From assembly GCF_000296815.2 (NCBI RefSeq), contig NZ_CAIT01000009.1:62001-126000 (forward strand): DNA of 64,000 bases, given 5' to 3'. Under the pieces are notes generated by a model. That model searched no databases. It was not told the DNA's origin and saw nothing but the letters and a program-made list of their open reading frames with translations. Of the stretch, positions 15,953 through 23,760 are shown piece after piece. A program made the position numbers and the translations under genes. This stretch comes from Fibrisoma limi BUZ 3. Its GTDB lineage: Bacteria; Bacteroidota; Bacteroidia; Cytophagales; Spirosomataceae. The first letter of the stretch is position 1. Every line of letters starts with the position of its first letter.

Positions 15953-17980
15953 ATGAAAAATCTTTTGCTTGTCTTCACCCTGTTACTGAGCCAGCTTACC
16001 TGGGCACAATCTGAACTGAAACCCGGTTTCGACCTGCTCGAAGCGGGCAAGTTTGCCGAAGGCGCTTCATTCTTCAAAACGTATCTGACCACCAAAGACT
16101 CGACCAACCGTACGGCCCTGCTGTGCTACGGCCGGGGTATTGGTCTGTCGGGTAATGTTGCTGAGGCACAACAGGTGTTTCAGAAACTCCAGCAGCGCTA
16201 CGCCGACGATTTTGAAATTGGGCTGAACTGGGCCGAATCGCTCATGTGGGCGAAACAGTACGCCGAAGCAAAAACCTACTACGAAAAATTACTGACCCAG
16301 CAGCCTACCAACTTTGCAGCTACCCTCGGCTACGCCAACGCCCTTTCATCCCTGCACAGCTACCGTCAGGCCCTGACGTATGTGGAGCGGGCGAATTTGC
16401 TGCAGGCCGGTAACGCCAGCGCCCGCATCAGCCGGAAATACATCAAACTCGGCTTAGCCGACCAGCTCTCAAAAAACCAACAATATGGTGAAGCCGCCCA
16501 GTTGCTGGAAACCATCTTACAGGACTTCGCTAACGATAAAGACGCCCTCTTCGCCAAGGCGCAGATCCTCGTTACGCAGGAGCGTTATGCAGACGCTCAG
16601 CGCGTTTACCAGACGCTGGTCGAAAAGCCGGAGAACCAACCGAACGCTTACTTAGGTCTGTCGTATCTGTCGTTTCTGCAAAAGAAAAAGCAACAGGCAC
16701 TTACCTACGCCAATCAGGCAATTGCGGCTGCCAACGCCTATCCCGAAACGCAGTTAAAAGCGCAACTGGGTCGCGTGAGTGCGCTGGGCTGGAACGAAAA
16801 GTTCAGGCAGGCGTTTGCCCTGCTGGACTCCCTCGACAGCCGCTACCCCAACAACGTGGACGTTACGGTTTCCCGCGCCACCTTGTCGGTCTGGAACAAG
16901 CAGTACGCGAAAGGAGCCGAATTGTACCAGCAGGCCCTGCAACTGAAGCCCTCTTCCTTCGACGGTAATTTGGGCTACGCTGACGCCCGCCACGCCGAAG
17001 GGAACGATGCGGAAGCCTACCGCTACGTTCGCAAGACCCTGGAATTTTACCCCAACCAGTTGGACGCTACGCGGTTCATGCAGCGGCTCGACCTGGCTCA
17101 TAAACCCACCGTAACAACACAAGCTTTCGTTAGCCGCGATAACGGCAACAACGTATCGACGAACTACAGCCTGAATGCCGCCTTTGATCTGAACACCAAC
17201 TTCCGGGTGAACGTGGGCTACCGCGAACGGTACGTCGGTACGGTCAGCGAAGGCAGAAACGCCAATGTTAAAACCATGACGGCTGGTTTTCGGACGCGGC
17301 TGGCTCCGTTCTGGACGGTATCCGGAAACGCCGGATTGATCCGGTTGCAGAAAGACAGCACCGTCAGCCACCTGAACGTTAACATCACGAATGAGTTTAA
17401 GATTGGCCGCTACCAGATGGCCGATATTCGCTACAACCGCGATGCGCAGAACTTTACGGCAGGGCTCGTTGGCTATAATATCACCTACCACAACCTGATT
17501 GGTACCTACAACCTGGCCACGCCATTTAAACTGGGCTTTTACTCGCAGTACATCCACACCCTGTATTCAGACGATAACCAGCAGAAATCACTTTTCGCAT
17601 CGCTGTACTACGACCTGAAATACGCGCCGGTCATCAAAGCGGGTGTCAACGTGCAGTTGATGAGTTTCGCTCAACAACGGCCGGAAGTTTACTTCAGCCC
17701 CTCGCAGTTTATGTCGGTCGAGAGTTTCTTTCACATTGAAAACCTGACCATGCCCAAGCAGAAACTGCTGTATCAGGTAGCGCTCGCGGGGGGGGTGCAA
17801 CGCATTGAACAGGAAGCCTGGCAGCCTACGTACCGCCTGTCGTTTCAGAGCGGCTACCGACCGGCTAAAAATATAGAGATCATGGCATACGTCCTCAAAA
17901 GCAATATCGCTACATCCTCCGTTACGGGTTATTCGTACTCTGAAGCGGGATTAAAAGGAAGATGGGTGATTGTTAAATAA
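15953..17980 (+). CDS. TPR protein with C-terminal outer-membrane beta-barrel (putative exopolysaccharide exporter)
   Basis: This 675-residue protein has a signal peptide (1-18). About ten TPR-like helical pairs follow (about 20-385, e.g. NWAESLMWAKQYAEAKTYYEKLL and the PSSFDGNLGYADARHAEGNDAEAYRYV unit). The C-terminal 280 residues show alternating beta strands typical of an outer-membrane barrel (YaiO-like), though the end (RWVIVK) is not aromatic. Periplasmic TPR plus barrel is the architecture of polysaccharide exporters such as BcsC, PgaA and PelB. No direct sequence relation to those is claimed. It is followed by a strong terminator and lies next to genes for a flippase and glycosyltransferases, so export of the glycan made by this locus is the likely job. 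Confidence 0.78.
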   Translation: MKNLLLVFTLLLSQLTWAQSELKPGFDLLEAGKFAEGASFFKTYLTTKDSTNRTALLCYGRGIGLSGNVAEAQQVFQKLQQRYADDFEIGLNWAESLMWAKQYAEAKTYYEKLLTQQPTNFAATLGYANALSSLHSYRQALTYVERANLLQAGNASARISRKYIKLGLADQLSKNQQYGEAAQLLETILQDFANDKDALFAKAQILVTQERYADAQRVYQTLVEKPENQPNAYLGLSYLSFLQKKKQQALTYANQAIAAANAYPETQLKAQLGRVSALGWNEKFRQAFALLDSLDSRYPNNVDVTVSRATLSVWNKQYAKGAELYQQALQLKPSSFDGNLGYADARHAEGNDAEAYRYVRKTLEFYPNQLDATRFMQRLDLAHKPTVTTQAFVSRDNGNNVSTNYSLNAAFDLNTNFRVNVGYRERYVGTVSEGRNANVKTMTAGFRTRLAPFWTVSGNAGLIRLQKDSTVSHLNVNITNEFKIGRYQMADIRYNRDAQNFTAGLVGYNITYHNLIGTYNLATPFKLGFYSQYIHTLYSDDNQQKSLFASLYYDLKYAPVIKAGVNVQLMSFAQQRPEVYFSPSQFMSVESFFHIENLTMPKQKLLYQVALAGGVQRIEQEAWQPTYRLSFQSGYRPAKNIEIMAYVLKSNIATSSVTGYSYSEAGLKGRWVIVK

Positions 17981-18007
17981 ATCGTTACCTACCGTTTACT
18001 TGGATCG

Positions 18008-18041
18008 GGGCCGCTGCAGCATTGCAGTGGCCCTTTGTTTT
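18008..18041 (+). terminator. intrinsic terminator of the TPR-barrel gene
   Basis: An 11-bp stem (18008-18018 with 18023-18033) has a 4-nt loop and is followed by TTTGTTTT. It ends the transcript that began at the -7 box at 15920, so this gene is monocistronic. Confidence 0.85.
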
Positions 18042-18124
18042 GGGAGTCGCGCCAACAACCCCTGAGCGTACCAGCATCTGTAGATACGTTTTATTGATAA
18101 TAGCTAACTAAAATCCCCGGAAAG

Positions 18125-18160
18125 TTTTCAAACACCCGCCGATTTCTGTCATTCATCGAA
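18125..18160 (+). promoter_or_regulatory. shared 36-nt upstream element, copy 2 (STAS-flippase operon)
   Basis: This copy shares the ACCCGCC-type centre, TTT, and the TTCATCGAA end with the copies at 15855 and 26955. It ends 28 nt before GACATTTG (18189-18196), one base from the -7 consensus, itself 19 nt before the ATG at 18216. Confidence 0.6.
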
Positions 18161-18188
18161 AAAGCCCCGTAAAAGGCCATATAAGGCT

Positions 18189-18196
18189 GACATTTG
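18189..18196 (+). promoter_or_regulatory. -7-like box GACATTTG
   Basis: Seven of eight positions fit TAnnTTTG, and the box keeps nearly the same spacing to the shared 36-nt element as at the other two promoters of the locus. Confidence 0.5.
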
Positions 18197-18215
18197 ACTA
18201 TAAATCAAAGCCATT

Positions 18216-18575
18216 ATGAAGACGGAAATGCTACGTAACCTGGAAGTCGAGAAAGACGTATTCGTATCCAACAATAACCTGACCCATGTTTTCCGGCTCA
18301 GCGGCCATCTGTGCTCTACGGATGCTCTTTGGCTAAAAGAAACCCTGCGCAGCTTCGAGTACTCCGAAACGATCCTGCTGGACCTCAGCAACGTCGTGAA
18401 AACGGATCTGATTGCTGTCAATGCGGTGGCGACAGGCCATAAAAAACACACACTCCGCGTTGTGATGCCCGCCAGCCCCGAAGCCGCCGAAATCTTCTAC
18501 CTGACCAAATTCACGCAGATTCTGAACCTGATTCCTTCGCTGCCTGTCGTTCATGAAAACGAAGTTTACGCTTAA
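18216..18575 (+). CDS. STAS-domain protein lacking the phosphorylatable serine
   Basis: This 119-residue protein covers a STAS-like fold: VFRLSGHLCSTDALWLKETL (about 25-45), ILLDLSNVVKTDLIAVNAV (54-72) and TLRVVMPASPEAAEIFYLTKF (79-99). In anti-sigma-factor antagonists the segment after LDLS carries the conserved D-S-S/G regulatory serine. Here it reads VVKTDLIAV, so the phosphosite is absent. It overlaps the flippase gene by 23 nt and shares its promoter, which suggests a regulatory or scaffold role in glycan assembly rather than stress signalling. Similarity is by pattern and short length, so the family call is moderate. Confidence 0.68.
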   Translation: MKTEMLRNLEVEKDVFVSNNNLTHVFRLSGHLCSTDALWLKETLRSFEYSETILLDLSNVVKTDLIAVNAVATGHKKHTLRVVMPASPEAAEIFYLTKFTQILNLIPSLPVVHENEVYA

Positions 18576-19821
18576 GAACGGCCAGTTGCTGGGCGATGGC
18601 GCGATCCTGATGATCAGCGCCCTGTTGGTCAACATCGGCAACTACGCCTTTAATCTGGTCGCGGGTCGGCTGGTGAACCCGGCGGTCTTTGGCGAGGTTA
18701 GTCTGCTGGTAACCATGCTGCTGGCGTTGTCGTTCGTTGCGATGGCGTTTCAGTTGACAGCCTCCCGATTTACGGACGCCCGTGCTTTTTTGATGCAGGC
18801 GGCCTGGCGAAGCGGCCTGGTGCTCGCGGTAGTCTTCATTGCGTTAGGTAGCGCCGTTCAGCGATTCTTCCAGTTATCGTCTTCTCTACCACTGGTTATC
18901 CTGGCCTTGTCGATTCCTGTATATTTCGCGATGAGTGTCGGACGGGGTTCGCTGCAAGGTAAGCTGAACTACCGCCGATTAGCCGGTACGTATCAGGTTG
19001 AGATGTGGGTACGGCTGGCGTTAGGGCTGGGTCTGATCGCCCTTGGCTGGGGCGGCATGGGCGTTTCGGTCGGCTTACTGGTTTCGCTGGTAGCCTGCTA
19101 CGTGTTAGCCCAATCGAATGCGACCCGCCAGTCGGCCGAGGAAACAACACCCTCCGAACGAAAACTGATCGGGGCGTTTTTCGCCACTACGCTGCTGTAC
19201 GAACTTAGCCAGATCCTGATCAACAACAGCGACGTTTTGCTGGTAAAACACTATTTCAACGGTCACGACGCCGGGCTGTATACGGCGCTGTCGATGATCG
19301 GTCGGGTGGTGTATTTTGGAACGTGGTCGGTCGTGATGGTGCTGTTTCCGAAAGTGGTTGAACAAAAACAGAAAGGCTTGCCCACCACTCATCTGTTCTG
19401 GGGTAGCCTTGGAATTGTCGGAATTATTTCCGCCCTCGTCGTGTTGGCCTGTCTGGTTCTGCCGACCCTGATCGTAACTGTTCTGTTTGGCGATCAATAC
19501 CTAACTGTTAGTCCGTATCTGTGGCGGTATGCCCTGGCCACGACCTTCTTTGCCCTGGCCAACGTGTTTGTGTATTACCACCTTTCGCTCGACCGCCGGA
19601 CGCCCGTCCTGCTTTCCGTACTGGCCGGTATGCTGCAAATCGGTTTGATCCTGATCTGGCATGAGTCCTTTACGCAGGTGGTCAATTGTCAGGTCGTTGC
19701 CATGCTGGTCCTGTTTCTGTCGCTGGTTGTGTATCACGCTATCGTCGCGCTTTCCGCTCGTTCAGCAGCCGCACAAAATGCAGATAGTACCAGTCTACAA
19801 TATCAGCCATCGGCAGCGTAA
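18553..19821 (+). CDS. polysaccharide flippase / polymerase-associated MOP-family transporter
   Basis: This 422-residue membrane protein has about twelve hydrophobic helices. It starts with MISALLVNIGNYAFNLVAGRLVNPAVFGE, the N-terminal helix and loop typical of Wzx/PST flippases of the MOP superfamily. Other support is the LYELSQILINNSDVLLVKHYF segment and the paired helices in the second half. Its role is to move a lipid-linked or growing glycan across the inner membrane. Its start overlaps the STAS gene (operon). Its 3' end overlaps the convergent GT4 gene by 83 bp; both C-termini look genuine. Cofunction with the GT4, GT2 and exporter of this locus is inferred from clustering and the shared promoter element. 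Confidence 0.88.
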   Translation: MKTKFTLKNGQLLGDGAILMISALLVNIGNYAFNLVAGRLVNPAVFGEVSLLVTMLLALSFVAMAFQLTASRFTDARAFLMQAAWRSGLVLAVVFIALGSAVQRFFQLSSSLPLVILALSIPVYFAMSVGRGSLQGKLNYRRLAGTYQVEMWVRLALGLGLIALGWGGMGVSVGLLVSLVACYVLAQSNATRQSAEETTPSERKLIGAFFATTLLYELSQILINNSDVLLVKHYFNGHDAGLYTALSMIGRVVYFGTWSVVMVLFPKVVEQKQKGLPTTHLFWGSLGIVGIISALVVLACLVLPTLIVTVLFGDQYLTVSPYLWRYALATTFFALANVFVYYHLSLDRRTPVLLSVLAGMLQIGLILIWHESFTQVVNCQVVAMLVLFLSLVVYHAIVALSARSAAAQNADSTSLQYQPSAA

Positions 19822-20941
19822 CCGACGCGAAATAGTTGTTGGTAGCCAGTTCCCGGCGGTACGTGTCATCTTCCAGCACCCGCTGAATGGCATCGGCCAG
19901 GCTTTCGACGTTGTCCGGCTCAAAAAATGCGCCATCGTAACCTTCTTCTTTCACCAGTTGGCCAAGGTCGCCGATGTTGGGCAGAATAGCCGCCCGCCCG
20001 TAGCTACCGGCCTGGTGCAACACGCCCGAGCTACCGGTAGTGCTGGTATACGGAAACACAACCACGGCGCTTTCCCCGAAAATGCGCGGCACGTCTTCTT
20101 CAGCCACGTAGCCCGTAAAGCGTAGTTGCGGTACGTGCGCGTATTTCTGCTTCATCTCGTCCAGATAACCGGCTTTGTTGGGGCTGTCCGTACCCGCAAT
20201 CACAATTTCCATATCCAGTGTAGTCCGGCTACGAACCAGTTCAACGGCTTCGATCATGGCTTCGACGCGCTTATACGTACCGAATTTGCCGAACGTCATG
20301 ACCTGCATCGGACCGGGCGGCAAGGCAAAATCCGGCATGGGCGGCAACTCAAAACTACCGTGCGGCACCAGGGCTACGTTTTTAGCATTGTATTTTTTCT
20401 CCAGCACCTGCACGTACTTGGCGATCGTTACCGTGACCAGATCGGCGCTCAGGATGAAGCGTGTCAGCATGGACCCAATAAACTGGTAAGCCGCCGAAAG
20501 GACCGGGTTTTTCGTAATCCCGGCCGCTCCGAGATCCACCTCCTCCAAAATGTTATGCAGCAGAACTACGGACGGATAGCCGGCTTTTTTGACCAGAAAC
20601 GGCGTCTGTAGACCCAGGGCGGCCGGTATTTTCTGATCGCCGAAAAACAGAAACTGAATATTGAACAACACCACATCCGGCTTCGTCCGCCGAACGGCCT
20701 GTAGGATATTGACGGGGTTCGACCAGTTGTTGAACTGCCAGACGGCCTCGACACGAATGGGGCATCCCTCATCGTCGAAGGTATAGTGCTGACCAGCGGG
20801 GAGTTTATCCGCAATCAGAATAACCTCTTTGACATCCGGGTTCCGGCGAAAATGCTGCACCAGATAAAAGCCGTATTCATTCAGGGTACCCTTGCCCGGT
20901 GGGTAGGTAGAGACGATGGCGACACGTAGCGGTTGTGACAT
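19739..20941 (-). CDS. GT4-type (GT-B fold) glycosyltransferase
   Basis: This 400-residue cytoplasmic glycosyltransferase has a GT-B fold. The N-terminal half starts VAIVSTYPPGKGTLNEYGFYL (acceptor side). The C-terminal half has VMTFGKFGTYKRVEAMIEAV (about 215-235), the FPYTSTTGSSGVLHQAGSYGRA donor-binding segment with its E-like position replaced by local residues, and LADAIQRVLEDD. It is the last gene of a four-gene minus-strand group (26849 to 19739) and begins 24 nt after the stop of the GH-A hydrolase gene. Sugar donor and acceptor are unknown. In this setting it would build or extend the repeating unit on the cytoplasmic side. Confidence 0.88.
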   Translation of the reverse strand: MSQPLRVAIVSTYPPGKGTLNEYGFYLVQHFRRNPDVKEVILIADKLPAGQHYTFDDEGCPIRVEAVWQFNNWSNPVNILQAVRRTKPDVVLFNIQFLFFGDQKIPAALGLQTPFLVKKAGYPSVVLLHNILEEVDLGAAGITKNPVLSAAYQFIGSMLTRFILSADLVTVTIAKYVQVLEKKYNAKNVALVPHGSFELPPMPDFALPPGPMQVMTFGKFGTYKRVEAMIEAVELVRSRTTLDMEIVIAGTDSPNKAGYLDEMKQKYAHVPQLRFTGYVAEEDVPRIFGESAVVVFPYTSTTGSSGVLHQAGSYGRAAILPNIGDLGQLVKEEGYDGAFFEPDNVESLADAIQRVLEDDTYRRELATNNYFASVTLPMADIVDWYYLHFVRLLNERKARR

Positions 20942-20965
20942 AGCGTGGTTGTTTTAAGGAGAAGT

Positions 20966-22543
20966 TTACGGTTTCAAGACGTTTACTACGGGTTTCGGCT
21001 GGCCATCCGCGCGTAGAATACCAAAATGTTTCTGCGGCTCCCGCTGCCAGGGCTTATTGCCGACAATATCTGGAGGTACTTCGGTGAAATCGTACAGTGT
21101 CCAGAGCAGATACGGAATGTTCCTGTTTCGCTTCAACACATCCCTTACCCGACTGACGTAGTTTTCCTGATCCGCTTCCGACTTCCCGAACGGCGCCCAC
21201 ACGCCCCGGTAGGTTGGCTGACCGAACTCTTCCAGCATGAGCTTCTTCTGCGGTACTTTCCGTCGCAGATCGGCAATGCCCTGTTCCAGTTGCTCCAGCG
21301 ACCGGTATGAGTGAAAGGACACAAAATCTACCTGATTGGCCAGCAGGTGCGCATTTTCAGGATACGCCCAGCCAATGGTGATCAGGTGATTGGGATCAAA
21401 CTGCCGGGCACGGCCCGCGATCCAGTTCAGCCATTCTTTTACGTCGTCGGGATCGTGGTGCTTAAAGTCCAGATCCGGTTCGTTTTTCAGGTCCCAGGCC
21501 AGCAACGCCGGGTGCCTGTTCAGTCGGGTCAGGATTTGTTCGAGCTGGCGATCCGTAGCGGTCAGGTTCAGCAGCCGGTAATCGCCCACGAAGTCAAACA
21601 GCGTAACAAGTACTTTCAGGTTTTGGTCGTCGGCCAGATCGAGCAGGTTTTCAAGCTGGTCGAGCCGTTCGGGAGGTACCTTGCCCTTGCCGAAGTCATG
21701 GAAGTTGACAAACACCCGTGCGGTATTCAGACCCAGCTCACGAATCCGGCGAAAATCCGCCTTGATCACCTTCGGGTCGTATTGCTTCCAGAACAGCGAC
21801 CAGGGCGATTTCTGTGGGTAATAATTCACCCCGGCTGGAAAGAAGGGCCGGCCATTGACCACAAACTGGTTTTCCTCCATTCGCACAAATCGGGCGCGAT
21901 CGGTGGGCTCAACCTGAGGGATACGTAACGGGGCCGCTTCCTGCCGAACCATATGTTTGATCCGCCAGTAGCCATCGTCGAGCAGCATCACGACCTGATA
22001 ATCAGCCACCGACTGGTCCGTATACAATTTCTCCTGCGTATCCGTTCGATACAGCCGTTGCTTCAGCAACAGGTGGTGGTCCGTAAAGGAAACAATCTGG
22101 CCATCAGCGGAATAAAAATGCAGTTGAAGGTAATGATCCACGTCGGTTTGGTGCAGCCGGTGGCCCTGTTGCGTCAGTTCGGTCACGGACGCCGTCGCTT
22201 TCGGTAGGGCGTCGGTGGTAAAGTATTCCTTCATGCCGATGGGCTTCCCCGCCAGGTAGCTCAGTTGCCACTGGTACCACGCCCGGACGTAATCGCCGAC
22301 GATTTGCTCCCGGGTAAAATCTTCCATCGGCCGACCCGTTGCGGAATCGTCGGGAAGCCAGACCACCCGAGGGGTGTGCGATTCGAGCATGACGGTGGTC
22401 AGGTTCAGGGCTTCTTCGCGCTTAGCACCACTGTTGACGTATACCCAAAATTGTCCCACAGCCGCGACGAGCAGCGCCACCACCGCCAGTCCCGACGACC
22501 CGATCAATACTCGTGAATACGGTTTACTGATAACCACAGGCAC
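20966..22543 (-). CDS. membrane-anchored GH-A clan glycoside hydrolase with NTF2-like N-domain
   Basis: This 525-residue protein has an uncleaved N-terminal helix (about 12-36), then an NTF2-like domain (about 60-200, ending VVMLLDDGYWRIKHMVRQ). A GH5/GH2-like TIM barrel follows (about 218-525) with ENQFVVNGRPFFPAGVNYYP, the acid/base in LKNEPD (E355) and the nucleophile in LMLEEFGQP (E439). Both catalytic glutamates are present, so an active periplasmic beta-glycosidase or transglycosidase is expected. Such enzymes in exopolysaccharide loci trim polymer or clear it from the periplasm, as PelA and BcsZ do. The start is a GTG (22543), 11 nt after the upstream gene's stop. Confidence 0.85.
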   Translation of the reverse strand: MPVVISKPYSRVLIGSSGLAVVALLVAAVGQFWVYVNSGAKREEALNLTTVMLESHTPRVVWLPDDSATGRPMEDFTREQIVGDYVRAWYQWQLSYLAGKPIGMKEYFTTDALPKATASVTELTQQGHRLHQTDVDHYLQLHFYSADGQIVSFTDHHLLLKQRLYRTDTQEKLYTDQSVADYQVVMLLDDGYWRIKHMVRQEAAPLRIPQVEPTDRARFVRMEENQFVVNGRPFFPAGVNYYPQKSPWSLFWKQYDPKVIKADFRRIRELGLNTARVFVNFHDFGKGKVPPERLDQLENLLDLADDQNLKVLVTLFDFVGDYRLLNLTATDRQLEQILTRLNRHPALLAWDLKNEPDLDFKHHDPDDVKEWLNWIAGRARQFDPNHLITIGWAYPENAHLLANQVDFVSFHSYRSLEQLEQGIADLRRKVPQKKLMLEEFGQPTYRGVWAPFGKSEADQENYVSRVRDVLKRNRNIPYLLWTLYDFTEVPPDIVGNKPWQREPQKHFGILRADGQPKPVVNVLKP

Positions 22544-22554
22544 TTCGTTCCAAA

Positions 22555-23760
22555 TTACTTTACATTAATAATCAACACTACCTTTCGGCCGCCAACGGTC
22601 AGTTCGACACTGTGCGGTCCGGTTGTCACACCGGTCAGGTCCGCTTCTGCATAGCCGCCAACCGTTTCAATCGCCAGGGGGTCCCGATCATCGATCTGGA
22701 CAGTAACCGCTGTACCATTCGGTACCAACTGGTCCAGGCTTTCGGTCAGTGGGCCTATCCGTAGCAGGCGTCGTTTCTGATCAACCTGCACCGGTATGCG
22801 CTTCAGATTCTCAGGAAACGAAAGCGTCAGTACGTTACTTTTTCCCGCCCCGAAAACTGACGCGCTTATACGCATAGAGCCCTCATAGCCGGGGTTTTCC
22901 AACGACACTTCGGCCACACCCCGTAGCGTGTAGCCCTTGACGATGCGAACGGTTTTGTTGGGGTCCAGGCACTGAAACCGGACCAACGTTCCGTCCGACA
23001 CCACATTGCCGTAGGAATCGGTCAACACATTTGTTCGCACCCGAAAGTTCTGACGCTGGTCAGCCAGCGGGGTGTAGTTCGATGCCTGGATGGTAAAATT
23101 GACCGGAAACCCGGGCACCTCCAGCAATTCTTTCTCCTTACCCGATACGTTCTCGGCCCGCACCCCGACAATAGTTTTCCCCGTACTGGTCTGCGCCGTA
23201 ATACGCTGATACGCTACCAAATGGTGCGTCTGCGCCATTCGTTCGTCACGTTGTCCATTCGGCCGCAGAAACCGAAACTGCACCGGCGTCGTAGCTTTTA
23301 CGGGGTTCCCCAGGCTATCCGTCGGGATGGCCGTAATCATAGACCAATGCTGCCCATCGGCCACAATCGACTTGGCGCCGAGGTAGAGGTCCAACGGCTG
23401 GGCGGTTTGCTGGGGAACAACCCGTACCGTTTGCGTCCCTACCAGGGTATTCCGATGCCAGACCCGTAGCACCTGAGCGCCCGAGCGGGCAGTCCAGGCA
23501 ACCGGCAAAGCCACGTTCAACGCGGCACCATCCACCGGCTGCGCCATTGTCTGCGTTCCCCATCCACCCTGCCAGGACAACATTATTGATTCCCCCAGAT
23601 TAATTCGCTGGGTTTTGATCTGAACTGTCAGCGGCTGACCGGCCACCACCGAATCGGGTACAAGCAGCGTCACCGAACCCGCAGCCACCTGCTGCGGAGG
23701 ATCATCGCAACCCGTCAGCAGGGCCACACACAGCCAACCGTATCTTGCGAATCGCTTCAT
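22555..23760 (-). CDS. lipoprotein with Ig-like repeats
   Basis: This 401-residue protein starts at the ATG 23760, whose ATGA overlaps the TGA of the upstream gene. The N-terminus (RYGWLCVALLTGC) is a lipoprotein signal with Cys18. The remainder is all-beta with recurring PVQFRFLRPNG, GTLVRFQCLDPNK and PGYEGSMRIS segments. These resemble bacterial Ig-like / invasin-type modules (about 100 residues each), ending in a domain with VTVQIDDRD and GPHSVELTVGG. No enzymatic motif is visible. The translational coupling suggests it works with the large membrane protein encoded just before it, for example as a periplasmic scaffold or outer-membrane accessory lipoprotein. The longer frame reaching 24000 is an overlap artefact. 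Confidence 0.75.
   Translation of the reverse strand: MKRFARYGWLCVALLTGCDDPPQQVAAGSVTLLVPDSVVAGQPLTVQIKTQRINLGESIMLSWQGGWGTQTMAQPVDGAALNVALPVAWTARSGAQVLRVWHRNTLVGTQTVRVVPQQTAQPLDLYLGAKSIVADGQHWSMITAIPTDSLGNPVKATTPVQFRFLRPNGQRDERMAQTHHLVAYQRITAQTSTGKTIVGVRAENVSGKEKELLEVPGFPVNFTIQASNYTPLADQRQNFRVRTNVLTDSYGNVVSDGTLVRFQCLDPNKTVRIVKGYTLRGVAEVSLENPGYEGSMRISASVFGAGKSNVLTLSFPENLKRIPVQVDQKRRLLRIGPLTESLDQLVPNGTAVTVQIDDRDPLAIETVGGYAEADLTGVTTGPHSVELTVGGRKVVLIINVK

Noticed and set aside
16754-17557. 267-codon open frame antisense to the TPR-barrel exporter
   Set aside because: No domain or signal, low-complexity Val/Gln-rich composition, and overlap with a clear gene.
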